The notes: a model not told the origin generated them from the letters alone. DNA of 64,000 nt from Mangrovivirga cuniculi (GCF_005166025.1 NZ_CP028923.1:1180001-1244000); one strand, 5' to 3'; shown: positions 1 to 11,302, counted from the first letter of the stretch. Numbers and translations are program-made.

Positions 1-1572
<1,572 letters not shown>

Positions 1573-1690
1573 CAGGGATCTCCTAAGGATCCAGTCTTAA
1601 TGTACTTATGATTATTTTAAATCTGAAGTTTACTTGTGTGTTTGATATGTCAAAAGATATTGGTGTCAGTAAAAGAACTGACCAAGAGTT

Positions 1691-1801
1691 TATGGTGACT
1701 ATAGCGAGGGGGATCACCTTTCCCCATTTCGAACAAAGAAGTTAAGCCCCTCAGCGCTGATGGTACTGCAGTTAAATGTGGGAGAGTAGGTCATCGCCAT
1801 T
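1691..1801 (+). rRNA. 5S ribosomal RNA
   Basis: About 110 nt with the typical 5S layout: GGTGACTATAGCGAGGGGG at the 5' side, CCCATTTCGAACAAAGAAGTTAAGC in the middle, and the 3' strand GGGAGAGTAGGTCATCGCC closing the terminal stem. It follows the 23S gene by about 120 nt. The spacer contains an imperfect hairpin (about 1660-1688, TTGGTGTCAGT against ACTGACCAA) that could be a processing stem. Ends are estimated to within a few bases. Confidence 0.95.
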
Positions 1802-1812
1802 TTATTATTTAG

Positions 1813-1846
1813 AACCCTGACAACTAAAGTAGTCAGGGTTTTTTTA
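1813..1846 (+). terminator. rRNA operon terminator 1
   Basis: Inverted repeat AACCCTGAC / GTCAGGGTT with an 8-nt loop, followed by a run of seven T. It lies 12 nt behind the 5S gene. Confidence 0.9.
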
Positions 1847-1889
1847 TTATAGTTCAAAGAAAGACCAGACCCTGACATTTATCGTCATG

Positions 1890-1910
1890 GGTCATCGCCA
1901 TTTTATTATT
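1890..1910 (+). repeat. Exact copy of the 5S 3' end and its flank
   Basis: The 21 bases at 1789-1809 (last 5S bases plus TTTTATTATT) are repeated exactly at 1890-1910, 101 bp further on, and each copy is followed by its own terminator. This looks like the scar of a tandem 5S duplication in which most of the second copy was lost. That origin is an inference. Confidence 0.75.
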
Positions 1911-1913
1911 AAG

Positions 1914-1947
1914 GAGCCTTGTCTAAACAGATGAGGCTCTTTTTTTG
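1914..1947 (+). terminator. rRNA operon terminator 2
   Basis: Hairpin GAGCCTTGTCT / AGATGAGGCTC (with G-T pairs) around the loop AAAC, followed by seven T. It is the second terminator behind the rRNA operon. Confidence 0.85.
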
Positions 1948-2196
1948 CTCTATCCTACCAAGACGACTGATCTCCACTCTCGCTCTCACACCCACTCTCC
2001 AATCTACGCCCTCCGTTCTCCTACCTTCCTTCTTTTTTATCTATTGATAAATTATAATATGATTCTTTATGCAAGCTAATTAAACAGATGATCCCTGAAA
2101 ATCATGATGGATAGGAAACACATATGTTTTGAGCAAACATATTACTGTTTCATTAAGGTTAGAAGGGATATGTTAAATGTGGAAGGAGCTGGTCAA
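1948..2196. other. Intergenic with a pyrimidine-rich tract
   Basis: Positions about 1948-2040 are strongly C/T-biased on the + strand, with short repeated CACTCTC/CTCTCAC words and no coding frame. The rest up to 2196 is AT-rich. No promoter or gene was recognised. Confidence 0.5.
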
Positions 2197-2790
2197 TCAA
2201 TATACGTTATTGACTTCTATGGCTTTAAGGTTAAATTTTAAGCTTACATTTTCTCGTACTTTAACCATGCCAAAAAATCGGTCAGGAGTATCGAGCTCGA
2301 AATCATTAAGTGAGATAGTATTAGATCCCTCGCAATTATATTGATTACTTTCTTTGGCAAGTTCAATAGGGAAGTTATACTCCTTATTTTGTCCGGCTAT
2401 ATTTAATGTTATTTCTGCGGTGAGATCATCAGAGGTGTTATTTGCTTTGATGAAATTAATTCTGACTTTTAAATAGGGATATTTATCAGAATCTAATGTT
2501 TCGTGAAAATCTTTAGTGAGTTGTTTGATTCCACAATTAAATGATTGGACTGGAACCTGAATATTGGCATTATTAAATCTGGCGATTGACTGATCTTTAT
2601 AAACGTAAACTTTAAGTGTATCGCTTAAATTATCTGCAGATGTAGAACAGGTGAATGAGTTTATGTTCGTCTTACAATGAACTTTAAAATCCGCCTGATC
2701 AATAATAAAGTAGTGTATGTCGGGCTTTTCTGAATTCGTGGAGATCAATCCGATTACTAAAAGTAATATTATTGAATTCAAAAACGACAT
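2197..2790 (-). CDS. Divergent YceI-like secreted protein
   Basis: A 197-residue protein with a hydrophobic N-terminus (about residues 3-19) that should act as a signal peptide or anchor. The rest resembles the YceI lipocalin-like fold: a long run of alternating beta strands, a mid-region like the family's segment before the substrate loop (about residues 82-110), and an ending in FGMVKVRENVSLKFNLKAIEV. The resemblance is weak but is helped by a clear YceI protein at 4132-4719 on the same strand, with a porin gene between them. YceI proteins bind isoprenoid-type lipids in the periplasm. The ligand here is unknown. The three genes probably form one transcription unit running leftwards. Confidence 0.6.
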   Translation of the reverse strand: MSFLNSIILLLVIGLISTNSEKPDIHYFIIDQADFKVHCKTNINSFTCSTSADNLSDTLKVYVYKDQSIARFNNANIQVPVQSFNCGIKQLTKDFHETLDSDKYPYLKVRINFIKANNTSDDLTAEITLNIAGQNKEYNFPIELAKESNQYNCEGSNTISLNDFELDTPDRFFGMVKVRENVSLKFNLKAIEVNNVY

Positions 2791-2829
2791 ACACTACTTA
2801 TTGGTTTATTTATACTTTATGATGATATC

Positions 2830-4107
2830 TTAGAAACTGATACCTGCTTCAAGAACGACTCCGTCGAAACTTGCATCCTGGTATTTAGTGCCATTCCAGC
2901 CATCACCACTGTAATCCTGAGTAACATACTCGAATTTAACAATTACGTTTTTAGTCATGAACCAACCAGCACCAAGATTTAATCTTGAGATATCTCTGGT
3001 ATCTAAACCATCTGCTTGTTCACCACTTACCAGGTTATATCGACCTCCAACGTAAAAGTTTTCAGTGTTTCCAAATCTGTAGATTACTTCACCAGCATAC
3101 TGGTTATATGATCCATCATTTTGTCCATCACTTATGTTTTCGTAGATACCGAAGAACTCTAAACCACCTACTTTAACAAATGGGTTGATTTGGAAAGAAG
3201 TATTCTCTCTGAATCTTGGACCGAATCTTGGTTCGAAATCGCTACCGCCATCTAAACTTTGTAATACTCCGTAATATCTACCACCTGCACGGTCACCATT
3301 GTATAAGTAAGTTCCTGTAGAAGTACCTCCGTTTGTATACCATGATCCTGTTAATCGGAATCGTACTCCGTCAGTGGCATAATTATCGTAACCTACCTTG
3401 CCGTAGAAAGACGCAGCATTATCAGTATTGTCATTTACAATAACATTTTGATTTAATTTACCATTTGATACACCAAGCATACCGATGAAATTACCTGGTA
3501 ATAAGTAAAACTCGAAATAAGCTTCAGTGGTAAATGAATCCATGATATAGTTACCAACGAATGGATTGTAAATTACTCTGGCATTATCTGATCTTCTGAA
3601 ATGGGCATCACCATAGTTGATTTCATCTAAACCAATCTTAAATCTAGCCATTTCCATGAAGTTTTCAAGAAATCCTTCCTGGACGAAGTTTAGGTTATCT
3701 ACTTGCAAGTGTCCACCTTTAATCCATGATTCTACGTGGTGTCTTGAAGAAAGATAAGTTCTCAAGTGCATTTGTAGACCATCATATAATTGAACGTCAA
3801 AGTTTAAGTTTGCTGTAGGAAGGTTGAAGTTTGTTCCCATGTCAGCTAAAACAAGATCATCAGGATCTCCTGATCCATAAACATTTTCCTGGCTTAAACT
3901 TTGAAATTGCATAGCAAAATCACCTCCGATCACAACTCTTATTCCTTCAATATCAGTTGTGTCAACTTTTGGATCTTCAAATACATTTAAGCCTCTTTTA
4001 TCATTATATCGGTAATTAGGAAGCTCTCTTTCAAACTGAGCAAACGCTGAACTGACTGTTATGAACATCAGTCCTACTAATAACGAAATTTTAATTAGTG
4101 GTTTCAT
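2830..4107 (-). CDS. Outer-membrane porin-like beta-barrel protein
   Basis: A 425-residue protein with a clean Sec signal peptide (residues 1-23, ending SSAFA-Q). The body has many short amphipathic strands rich in Y, F, G and N, and ends in phenylalanine (EAGISF), the usual C-terminal signature of barrels inserted by BAM. It resembles Bacteroidota phosphate-selective-porin-type barrels, but no substrate motif is visible. It sits 24 nt downstream of the YceI gene at 4132-4719 and 40 nt upstream of the second YceI-like gene, so a shared transcript is likely. Confidence 0.75.
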   Translation of the reverse strand: MKPLIKISLLVGLMFITVSSAFAQFERELPNYRYNDKRGLNVFEDPKVDTTDIEGIRVVIGGDFAMQFQSLSQENVYGSGDPDDLVLADMGTNFNLPTANLNFDVQLYDGLQMHLRTYLSSRHHVESWIKGGHLQVDNLNFVQEGFLENFMEMARFKIGLDEINYGDAHFRRSDNARVIYNPFVGNYIMDSFTTEAYFEFYLLPGNFIGMLGVSNGKLNQNVIVNDNTDNAASFYGKVGYDNYATDGVRFRLTGSWYTNGGTSTGTYLYNGDRAGGRYYGVLQSLDGGSDFEPRFGPRFRENTSFQINPFVKVGGLEFFGIYENISDGQNDGSYNQYAGEVIYRFGNTENFYVGGRYNLVSGEQADGLDTRDISRLNLGAGWFMTKNVIVKFEYVTQDYSGDGWNGTKYQDASFDGVVLEAGISF

Positions 4108-4131
4108 AATTGAAATATGATTTAGTAAAGT

Positions 4132-4719
4132 CTATTTTATATAATTAACATTGAATTCTATTTTCACTTCATCCCCGGTTTTAATAGTACCAAAGACTGC
4201 TGTTGGTGGATCGATATCAAAAGATGTCATTTTCATAGAATAACTACCTTTAATATTTACTTTGGATCCTGATGCGTCAGCTGTAACGGTCATTTTAACA
4301 TTTCTTGCATTCCCTGCGATAGTTAATACTCCAGAAGCTTCAATCTTGCACTTACCTCCACTTAAAGGAGTAATTTTATTCACCTCTTTAAGTTTAAAAG
4401 TTATTTTGTCGTGGTTCTTTGCCTCCAGTGCGTCATAAGTGTTATTATCCATTCCCGACTTTCCACTTTTTAAGCTTTTCACTACCACTTCAAAAGTCAG
4501 GTTGTTTATATCTTTTACTATCCCTTCTGAAACATCAAAATTTGCCGATCCCTGCAATGTATTGGCTTCGATTTCCCAATCATGCAATGAAGAGGTGCCA
4601 AAAATTGAAAGTGTTGAACTTTTGCTGTCCACCTTATATTGTGCCATTAACTCTGTGTTAAAAGCAGTCAACAATAAGAGCGAGAGTACTATTGCTGTTA
4701 TTTTGCTGGTATACCTCAT
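4132..4719 (-). CDS. YceI family lipid-binding periplasmic protein
   Basis: A 195-residue protein with a signal peptide (residues 1-26, ending ELMA-Q) followed by a full YceI domain. Diagnostic features are the early SLHDWEIEA segment, the central KSGKSGMDNNTYDALEAKNH stretch (which in the family precedes the strands lining the lipid pocket), and the closing FGTIKTGDEVKIEFNVNY. YceI proteins bind polyisoprenoid or related amphiphiles in a lipocalin-like barrel. It is the first gene of the apparent YceI-porin-YceI unit. About 260 bp of AT-rich DNA separates it from the rightward gene at 4983. Confidence 0.85.
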   Translation of the reverse strand: MRYTSKITAIVLSLLLLTAFNTELMAQYKVDSKSSTLSIFGTSSLHDWEIEANTLQGSANFDVSEGIVKDINNLTFEVVVKSLKSGKSGMDNNTYDALEAKNHDKITFKLKEVNKITPLSGGKCKIEASGVLTIAGNARNVKMTVTADASGSKVNIKGSYSMKMTSFDIDPPTAVFGTIKTGDEVKIEFNVNYIK

Positions 4720-4982
4720 ATCTATTGACTTTAATTAAATATTTGTTCTGTTCTTTTTATTTGACTGCATTTTAACAGGTATTTGGTGGATTAAAAGTGA
4801 CAAATATTTGAGATGGATATGATATTCGTCATATATACTCTTTACTTATTCAAATCTTATTTTAGATAATGTAGTTAAGGCGCTTACTGTCAGTGTTTTT
4901 ATTTAAGTTATTGTTTGTGATTTTTACTATATTTATTGTTATATCATAACAGGAAAACTATTGATTAATAAGAGTAATTGAA

Positions 4983-5465
4983 ATGTTAGATTCATTTAGC
5001 AATCTTGGGCAAGTTCATTTGTTTTTTGCATTACTGGCACTAATAACAGGTACTCTCATTCTGATAATGAAAAAAGCGACTTCCAATCATAAGCGAATAG
5101 GTTATCTGTATGTATTTTCTATGATTGGAGTTAATCTTACTGCTTTTTTTATATACAGATTATTTGATGGATTTGGGATATTTCATGTTGCTGCGATTAT
5201 TTCGGGAATCACTATTATATTAGGAATGATTCCTTTTATGTATAGAAAGCCAAATCTGTATATACACTTCTCTTTTATGTATTGGTCTGTAGTTGGTCTC
5301 TATGCTGCTCTAGCTTCAGAAATACTTACACGAATTCCTGAAAGTCCATTTTTTTGGGTTGTTGGTTTAGTTTCAGGAATCATATTTTTTATAGGAGGAA
5401 TTAATTTTAGATTTAAAAAGAAAATCTGGGCTAAGAGGTTTGTTTCTTCTAAAAATCAGATTTGA
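4983..5465 (+). CDS. DUF2306 integral membrane protein
   Basis: A 160-residue protein with about five hydrophobic segments (approximate residues 12-29, 39-57, 64-82, 90-110, 123-142). The start HLFFALLALITGTLILIMKK, the conserved HKRIGYLYVFSMIGVNLTA turn and the later YIHFSFMYWSVVGLYAALASE match the uncharacterised DUF2306 family. The histidines in the first and fourth segments are typical of that family and could be functional, but no activity is established. The alpha/beta hydrolase gene follows after 59 nt on the same strand, so co-transcription is possible. Confidence 0.7.
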   Translation: MLDSFSNLGQVHLFFALLALITGTLILIMKKATSNHKRIGYLYVFSMIGVNLTAFFIYRLFDGFGIFHVAAIISGITIILGMIPFMYRKPNLYIHFSFMYWSVVGLYAALASEILTRIPESPFFWVVGLVSGIIFFIGGINFRFKKKIWAKRFVSSKNQI

Positions 5466-5524
5466 ATAATATTATTGCTATTATTTTAGTCTAAATTGCT
5501 CGTTAGTATCATTAAAGAGATTAC

Positions 5525-6358
5525 ATGTTTTTGCATGAAGAAAAAATATTTGATAATGGTTTAAAGATTAAAATCTTTAATGGGCGGGAGAAATTCAAAG
5601 GTTGCCTACTTGTTGCTCCAGCTAATGCTGTACCAATGATTTTTTATCAACCATTAGCAGAATGGATAGCAAAAAATCATAATATTAAAGTAGTTATAAT
5701 GGATTACCTGGGTGTGGGTGAATCAACTCCTATTCATCCTAAAAAGATATCCCGAAGTGCTTCGGCATGGGCTAAAAAAGATATTAAAAATGTCATCGAT
5801 TTTATTAGTAATGACCTGAAAGTTGAGACCATTAATTATCTTGGACATAGTATTGGAGGGCAATTAGTTGGACTGATACCTAATATTAATAAAATTGATA
5901 AAATCATTTTAATTGCTTCTCAAAGTGCTTATTTCGGGTTTTGGAACGGCTTTTCAAAACTTAAGATGATTGCCAACTGGTATGTTCTAATTCCTTCAAT
6001 CGTTAAATTATATGGTTATTTACCCGGGAAGTTTTCATCAATGGAGGATCTCCCTGCGAATGCTGCGTTGGAATGGGCAAGATGGTCCAGGTCTAAGAAT
6101 TATTTCATCGATCATGAGAAGGAAGTTTTTTTTAAAGAAATTACAAGTCCGATTGTTTCGATAAGCTTTTCAGATGATAATTATGCCCCATTAGACTCTG
6201 TAGAATGGCTTGCTGAAAAGTTTGAAAATACTGTGGTGGAAAGGATCCATTACCAACCGGTTGATCTTAAAAAAGATAAGATTGGCCACTTCGGATTATT
6301 TAAAAAGAAAAATTCAGATCTATGGCCAATTATTTCAGAACACCTAAAGCTGACCTAA
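5525..6358 (+). CDS. Alpha/beta hydrolase, serine hydrolase type
   Basis: A 277-residue cytoplasmic protein with the nucleophile elbow GHSIGG at residues 107-112 (Ser109), an oxyanion-side stretch after strand 3, an acidic residue in SFSDDNYAP and a histidine in KIGHFGLF (about His255) to complete a catalytic triad. No signal peptide is seen. It resembles COG4757-type predicted hydrolases; the substrate is unknown. Its stop codon overlaps the stop codon of the convergent barrel gene at 6355-7812 by 4 bases, so the two messages must overlap at their 3' ends. Confidence 0.8.
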   Translation: MFLHEEKIFDNGLKIKIFNGREKFKGCLLVAPANAVPMIFYQPLAEWIAKNHNIKVVIMDYLGVGESTPIHPKKISRSASAWAKKDIKNVIDFISNDLKVETINYLGHSIGGQLVGLIPNINKIDKIILIASQSAYFGFWNGFSKLKMIANWYVLIPSIVKLYGYLPGKFSSMEDLPANAALEWARWSRSKNYFIDHEKEVFFKEITSPIVSISFSDDNYAPLDSVEWLAEKFENTVVERIHYQPVDLKKDKIGHFGLFKKKNSDLWPIISEHLKLT

Positions 6359-7812
6359 TTTTCGTCATCCTTATTAAGTAACTTATTCTCTAGTTTTTTT
6401 GCATAATCCATTAGAAAAGGAACTGAAAAAGAAACGATAAATTGCCATCTGTTCCAACTCAAATTACCGGTATCCTCAGTATCTACGATTGGGCCTGAGT
6501 CATTTCCATCAGGAATATTCACAGGTCTTGAAAAATCAGTTTTCCCTCCGGTGTGAGTAGCTCCCAAAGTAAAATCAGCGCCTTTAAAAGAGAGTAAGAC
6601 CCCGGCAGCTGAATGAAAAAAATCAGCATTAACTGAGGAATTTGAAGCTATAGGTCGCTGATTCATAAATCCGATACCATCTTTAGGAGCAGTGTTAAAA
6701 TCAGTACTAAAACTACCATATACAGTAACCTTATCATTGATAAACCATTCCGCACCGATTCCAACATTCAGAATGCTTTTGTATTCATCTACTAGCCTGA
6801 AAGATATCGTGGAATCGGATTTACTTTGCATTTGATGTGGGGTTACACTAAAGATCTGATATTGACTTACTCTATGGAAATATTCAGCGCTGAAATGTAG
6901 CTTTCTTTTTTTATCTGATTTATAAGTGGCTCCTATACCTATAGAAAGTGGTGATTTGATTTTGAGATCAAGATCCCTTTGGTAGCTATTAGCATATATG
7001 TCTTCAAAATCTGAAGACGGAGGTGTCGAAAAATAAAATTGATAGGTATATGATGCATCACCGAAAACATGAGCCCGGGGGGTCGTCAGGGTTAGTCCAT
7101 AATCCCACTTTTTCTTAGAATATGCAACTGCCAGTTTAGTGATTAATCCATAGCTTTCAATGTTGTAATTTCTTTTGTAATCATAAATACTGACATCGCC
7201 TGCGTTGGAAAGTGCCCTGAGGGAATAATTTGTACCTTTGGCAGTCGTACTATTGGATACAAACAAAGATACTCCTACGCTGAGATTGTCGTTGATCAAG
7301 TAAGCTGCACTGCCACCAAACCATTCATCTTTTGATTTATTATTAATAGTAACTTCACCTTCAAAAAGTTCGTCGCCAGGCTCATCTGGAAATATATCAG
7401 CCGTAACTTCTTCTCTGTAAGTGAAGCCCAGATCATTATTGTATCGTAACAATACAGCATATGCAAAAAACAGTTTTGGCCAGTTTTTAATTTTATAGCT
7501 ACCTGCGGCAAGGCTGGGAGCCCCTCCAAAAGAACTTTTGTTTAAGTCAGCTCTTTTACCTACGGCATCTTCAATTTTATATGAATTTAACTCGAAAACA
7601 TCGGCACTAAGTATAAAAGCAGGATTCTCCGTTAATGCTAGTCTGGCTGGATTATAATAAACTGCACCCAGATCTGATACTCCTCCAATAACAGACCCAC
7701 TTAACAACATGGATTCACTTCCATAATTCCGTGTCCAGAAATGAGAAGTCTGAGCGTTAAGGTTAAATTGAAATAATATGATTAAGGATAAAATTATCGG
7801 GTATTTCATCAA
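6355..7812 (-). CDS. FadL/OmpP1-like outer-membrane barrel
   Basis: A 485-residue protein with a signal peptide (residues 1-20, ending NLNA-Q). The early segment SVIGGVSDLGAVYYNPARLAL is the characteristic FadL/OmpP1 N-terminal hatch motif with the conserved NPA. Long barrel strands follow. FadL-type proteins carry hydrophobic compounds across the outer membrane, but many Bacteroidota paralogues have no known cargo. The C-terminus is a charged tail (KLLNKDDEN) rather than an aromatic residue, which is slightly unusual for a barrel. Transcribed leftwards, alone. Confidence 0.75.
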   Translation of the reverse strand: MMKYPIILSLIILFQFNLNAQTSHFWTRNYGSESMLLSGSVIGGVSDLGAVYYNPARLALTENPAFILSADVFELNSYKIEDAVGKRADLNKSSFGGAPSLAAGSYKIKNWPKLFFAYAVLLRYNNDLGFTYREEVTADIFPDEPGDELFEGEVTINNKSKDEWFGGSAAYLINDNLSVGVSLFVSNSTTAKGTNYSLRALSNAGDVSIYDYKRNYNIESYGLITKLAVAYSKKKWDYGLTLTTPRAHVFGDASYTYQFYFSTPPSSDFEDIYANSYQRDLDLKIKSPLSIGIGATYKSDKKRKLHFSAEYFHRVSQYQIFSVTPHQMQSKSDSTISFRLVDEYKSILNVGIGAEWFINDKVTVYGSFSTDFNTAPKDGIGFMNQRPIASNSSVNADFFHSAAGVLLSFKGADFTLGATHTGGKTDFSRPVNIPDGNDSGPIVDTEDTGNLSWNRWQFIVSFSVPFLMDYAKKLENKLLNKDDEN

Positions 7813-7962
7813 CGGTTATTTTTCTTGAACCGGCAAATAAGACCTTATTTAAAATAATTTACAAATTATTAACGATTAGCATTCACATTTTTTGACATTC
7901 TTTAGTACCGAACTAATTATATCAGGAATTATATTTGATTAAACAATTTACCTGCCACTTTC

Positions 7963-10386
7963 ATGTTTGCATATCAATTAAAAATAGTATTTCGAAAACT
8001 CCTTAGAAATAAACTGTATTCAGTTATAAATATAACAGGATTATCAATCGGATTTGGAATATCTTTCCTGGTTGGACTTTTTGTTTATAGTGAATTAAAC
8101 TATGATTCTTTTCATAAGAAAAGTGATAGCATAGAAAGGCTGACAATGCATATAAACAGGCCGGGATATGATATGCACTGGGCCAGGGTTAATAATGATA
8201 TTGTTAACAGGTTTAAGAATGAATTTGGTGAGATAGAACACCTGGTTAGATTTCAGGATTACCATCCAAGAACTATACAGGTTAGAAACAGCTCATATTC
8301 TTTAGAACATGCTTATTCGGTTGATGAAGAGGTGTTTGAAGTTTTTAATTTTGATCTTGTTCAGGGGGATAAATCTGCCTTATCCAAACCAAACACGGTT
8401 GTTTTGACTCAAGAAACAGCTAATAAATTTTTCGGTGATAATGATCCTGTCGGAAAAGAGATCACTGTAATCCAGGCAGATGGAGATACAAAAATAAGGT
8501 ACACAGTGACCGGTATTATTAAGGATCTGCCAGGAAATACCCACCTGCCAGTTAATCTACTAACTTCGATAAACAGGGAGGAAGAAAGGACCGGTTGGGC
8601 ATATGTTTATTTATTGTTAAAAGAAGGCTCAGATAAAGAAATACTCGAAAGAAAAATCGCTTCATTTATCAATCAATATGGGGATGAGAATCTGGATGAT
8701 GTAGTATTCCCTCTACAGAATATTGGTGATATTCATCTTAACTCCAGATTGGCCAGAGAGATAACCCCGAATGGTGATATAACTTATGTCTATTTATTTG
8801 TTGTTATTGGCCTGGTGATTTTGATTATGTCAGTAGTTAATTTTGTCAATCTTAATACTGCTCAATCAATTAAATCTCTTAAAGAGGTTGGGATAAGAAA
8901 ATTTCTGGGTTCAAGCAAAAAAGATCTGAAGCTATATTTTTTACTTGAATCAGTAATTATAGTGTCAGTTTCTGCTTTAGCATCTATTTTAATCCTTGCT
9001 TTTTCCCTGCCATTTTTCAAAGACCTGGTAGTTTTAGAATTTTCGGTTTTCCTACTGATACTATTTTTAATAGTGTTCATTCCTCTGATTTCGTTAGCAG
9101 GCGGATATTTACCTGCTAAATTTTTATCCTCTCAAAAAATTTCTGATGCCGTTAAGAATAATTTGGCCGGGTTTAATAATAACTCAAAATGGAGCCCAAA
9201 AAACTTTCTCTTAGCTTTCCAGGTCATTTTATGTATAGTTACCATTTCTATAGCGGTAATAACAAATTCCCAATTCAAATACGTAGTCAATAAAAATCTT
9301 GGTATTGAAAAAGAACAGGTGGTTGCTCTTACCGGTATTCCCGGAGCTGTAAAGTGGAGAATGAATAAGTATCGAAACGATCTTAATGCATTGCCCGGAG
9401 TCAAAGGCGTTACAACTGCTATGGAAGTTCCTTCACGTGAGATCAGAGATTCAGGTCCGGTATATGCAGAAGGCAAAATAGCTGAGGATAACAATGATGT
9501 TTCAATGGATATTCAGGTGGTGGATAAATCATTTATTGATGTAATGGGCCTTGATCTACTTGCCGGAAGAAACTTTACTCAATATAAAAGCAATGATATT
9601 TCTTCTGAAATAGATGCAGATGTTTATGGGTATTTGCAGCGTGCTCCCAGAGAGTATCTGATCAATGAAACAGCTATGAAAATGATTGGCTGGGAAGATC
9701 CAAATGAAGCGATAGGAAGAATGTTCAGTTGGAGTATCGGTGAGATTAAGCTTCAAAAAGGGCCAATAGTTGGAGTGGTTAAAGATTTTCACCAGGAAAC
9801 TTTGAAGAATAAGGTCGATCCCCTGGTGATGATAAACGAACCGGTATGGATTAATAATATCCTTGTTAAAATAGATGGTAGCAATACCGAACAAACATTA
9901 TCGGGTATAATCGATGCATGGGATGAAAATTATCCCGGTCTTCCGATAAAGTATAGCTTCCTTGATGATTTGTATAACGATCTCTATAATGCTGAGCAAG
10001 ATCAATTAAAATTGATCTATATATTTTCTGCCCTGGCAATACTTATAGCCTTTATTGGTATGTTTGGTGTTATATCGTATTCTTTACGATCAAGAGAGAA
10101 AGAATTGGCTGTGAGAAAAGTTCATGGAGCAAGTATTAAATCATTAGGGATGTTGTTAAGTAAGGACTTTTTACTGATCACACTTCCATTATTACCCCTG
10201 GCATTTTGGTTAACTTATTCTGGAATGGAAAAGTGGCTTCAAAACTTTGTTTACAGAATAGATCTTGATATTTGGATTTTTCTGATAGGTCCAGCATTTA
10301 TTTTAGCTGTGATTGCAATAAATATTTTCATTCAGCTAATTAAAGCCGGGGCGGAAAACCCTGCTGTTATTTTGAGGTCGGAATAA
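7963..10386 (+). CDS. FtsX/MacB-type ABC transporter permease
   Basis: An 807-residue protein with the architecture of large Bacteroidota permeases: an N-terminal cytoplasmic helix (FRKLLRNKLYSVINITGLS), first TM near residues 22-44, a periplasmic MacB-like domain to about 270, a three-TM FtsX block (about 272-395), a second helix/TM unit near 415-435, another extracytoplasmic domain, and a final FtsX block from about 690 with the coupling sequence SREKELAVRKVHGAS. No ATPase gene is adjacent, as is common for this group, where a LolD/MacB-like ATPase is encoded elsewhere. Export of peptides or lipoproteins is the family role; the cargo is unknown. Confidence 0.85.
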   Translation: MFAYQLKIVFRKLLRNKLYSVINITGLSIGFGISFLVGLFVYSELNYDSFHKKSDSIERLTMHINRPGYDMHWARVNNDIVNRFKNEFGEIEHLVRFQDYHPRTIQVRNSSYSLEHAYSVDEEVFEVFNFDLVQGDKSALSKPNTVVLTQETANKFFGDNDPVGKEITVIQADGDTKIRYTVTGIIKDLPGNTHLPVNLLTSINREEERTGWAYVYLLLKEGSDKEILERKIASFINQYGDENLDDVVFPLQNIGDIHLNSRLAREITPNGDITYVYLFVVIGLVILIMSVVNFVNLNTAQSIKSLKEVGIRKFLGSSKKDLKLYFLLESVIIVSVSALASILILAFSLPFFKDLVVLEFSVFLLILFLIVFIPLISLAGGYLPAKFLSSQKISDAVKNNLAGFNNNSKWSPKNFLLAFQVILCIVTISIAVITNSQFKYVVNKNLGIEKEQVVALTGIPGAVKWRMNKYRNDLNALPGVKGVTTAMEVPSREIRDSGPVYAEGKIAEDNNDVSMDIQVVDKSFIDVMGLDLLAGRNFTQYKSNDISSEIDADVYGYLQRAPREYLINETAMKMIGWEDPNEAIGRMFSWSIGEIKLQKGPIVGVVKDFHQETLKNKVDPLVMINEPVWINNILVKIDGSNTEQTLSGIIDAWDENYPGLPIKYSFLDDLYNDLYNAEQDQLKLIYIFSALAILIAFIGMFGVISYSLRSREKELAVRKVHGASIKSLGMLLSKDFLLITLPLLPLAFWLTYSGMEKWLQNFVYRIDLDIWIFLIGPAFILAVIAINIFIQLIKAGAENPAVILRSE

Positions 10387-10396
10387 TTTAAAATTC

Positions 10397-11302
10397 TCAA
10401 GGTTTTATCCCACTAACTAAATAAAGCAATACTCCACCGGATGAATGAAATTCACCGTGTTGAAGGGCATATGACTGTCGGGCATCTGCAAAGCTGTATT
10501 TGATATGATAGCTTTTATAGAAATCAAGATATTTTGTACCCATCGCTTCAAAATAGGTTAGGTCAGATAATCCTTCCTGCTGCTGCATACCAGCATCATC
10601 CCATTGATCCAACGCTGCTCGTTGTTCTTGCTTTTTATAAGGAGGATATAATGGGATGGCTTTGTCTGATTGATAAACATGGATGTTTTGTAATCCCATT
10701 CTGTTAATTACGCCGGGTAGCAGGTCTCCGAAACTACTATCTCCACGACCTAATTTCTTTTTGCCTTCTTCGACGATCATGGCATATTTAACATGATCGA
10801 GGCGAGCTTCAAGGCTATCCTGCCTGCTAAGTGAGGTCTGGATCAATGCCTGGATGCCATTATTTGGTTCGACGCATAATAGCAGGCCTCCCGGTTTTAA
10901 TACCCGGATCATTTCTTTTAATGCTCGCTCAGGATCCGGAACATGAATTAACAAGGTCTGGCAAGTTACCATATCAAATGACCCTGATTCAAAAGGCAGC
11001 TCTGAAACGTCAGATTGAATAACTTCAAATGAATCAACATTATCAAAGCTCTCTTTAAAGTTTGTAATAGTAGACTGCGTATACTTACTTTCTTTGTCCA
11101 CACCTGTTAATTTAAGAGGGGAACCAAGGTAGGGAATGAGCTTTTTGCTCCAGTGACCATGACCAAACCCAACATCAAGCACTTTATGCATCTGATTTAG
11201 ATTAAGCCTGTTGGCAATAAGTTCAAGGAAATCTTCGTTCCACCAGTAATCCCGATAATTTCCAAAATATGCTTCTGAATGGCCACCTTTATTTTGATTC
11301 AT
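10397..11302 (-). CDS. SAM-dependent methyltransferase
   Basis: A 301-residue class I methyltransferase. Motif I is VLDVGFGHGHW at residues 41-51, the acidic SAM-ribose residue follows in TGVDKES, and the post-motif DMVTCQTLLIHVPDPERALKEMIRVLKPGGLLL is standard for the Methyltransf_11/25 group. The C-terminal 120 residues are less conserved and probably define the substrate. It faces the ABC permease gene convergently, with only 10 nt between the stops, and diverges from the gene at 11413. No partner gene indicates the substrate. Confidence 0.85.
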   Translation of the reverse strand: MNQNKGGHSEAYFGNYRDYWWNEDFLELIANRLNLNQMHKVLDVGFGHGHWSKKLIPYLGSPLKLTGVDKESKYTQSTITNFKESFDNVDSFEVIQSDVSELPFESGSFDMVTCQTLLIHVPDPERALKEMIRVLKPGGLLLCVEPNNGIQALIQTSLSRQDSLEARLDHVKYAMIVEEGKKKLGRGDSSFGDLLPGVINRMGLQNIHVYQSDKAIPLYPPYKKQEQRAALDQWDDAGMQQQEGLSDLTYFEAMGTKYLDFYKSYHIKYSFADARQSYALQHGEFHSSGGVLLYLVSGIKP

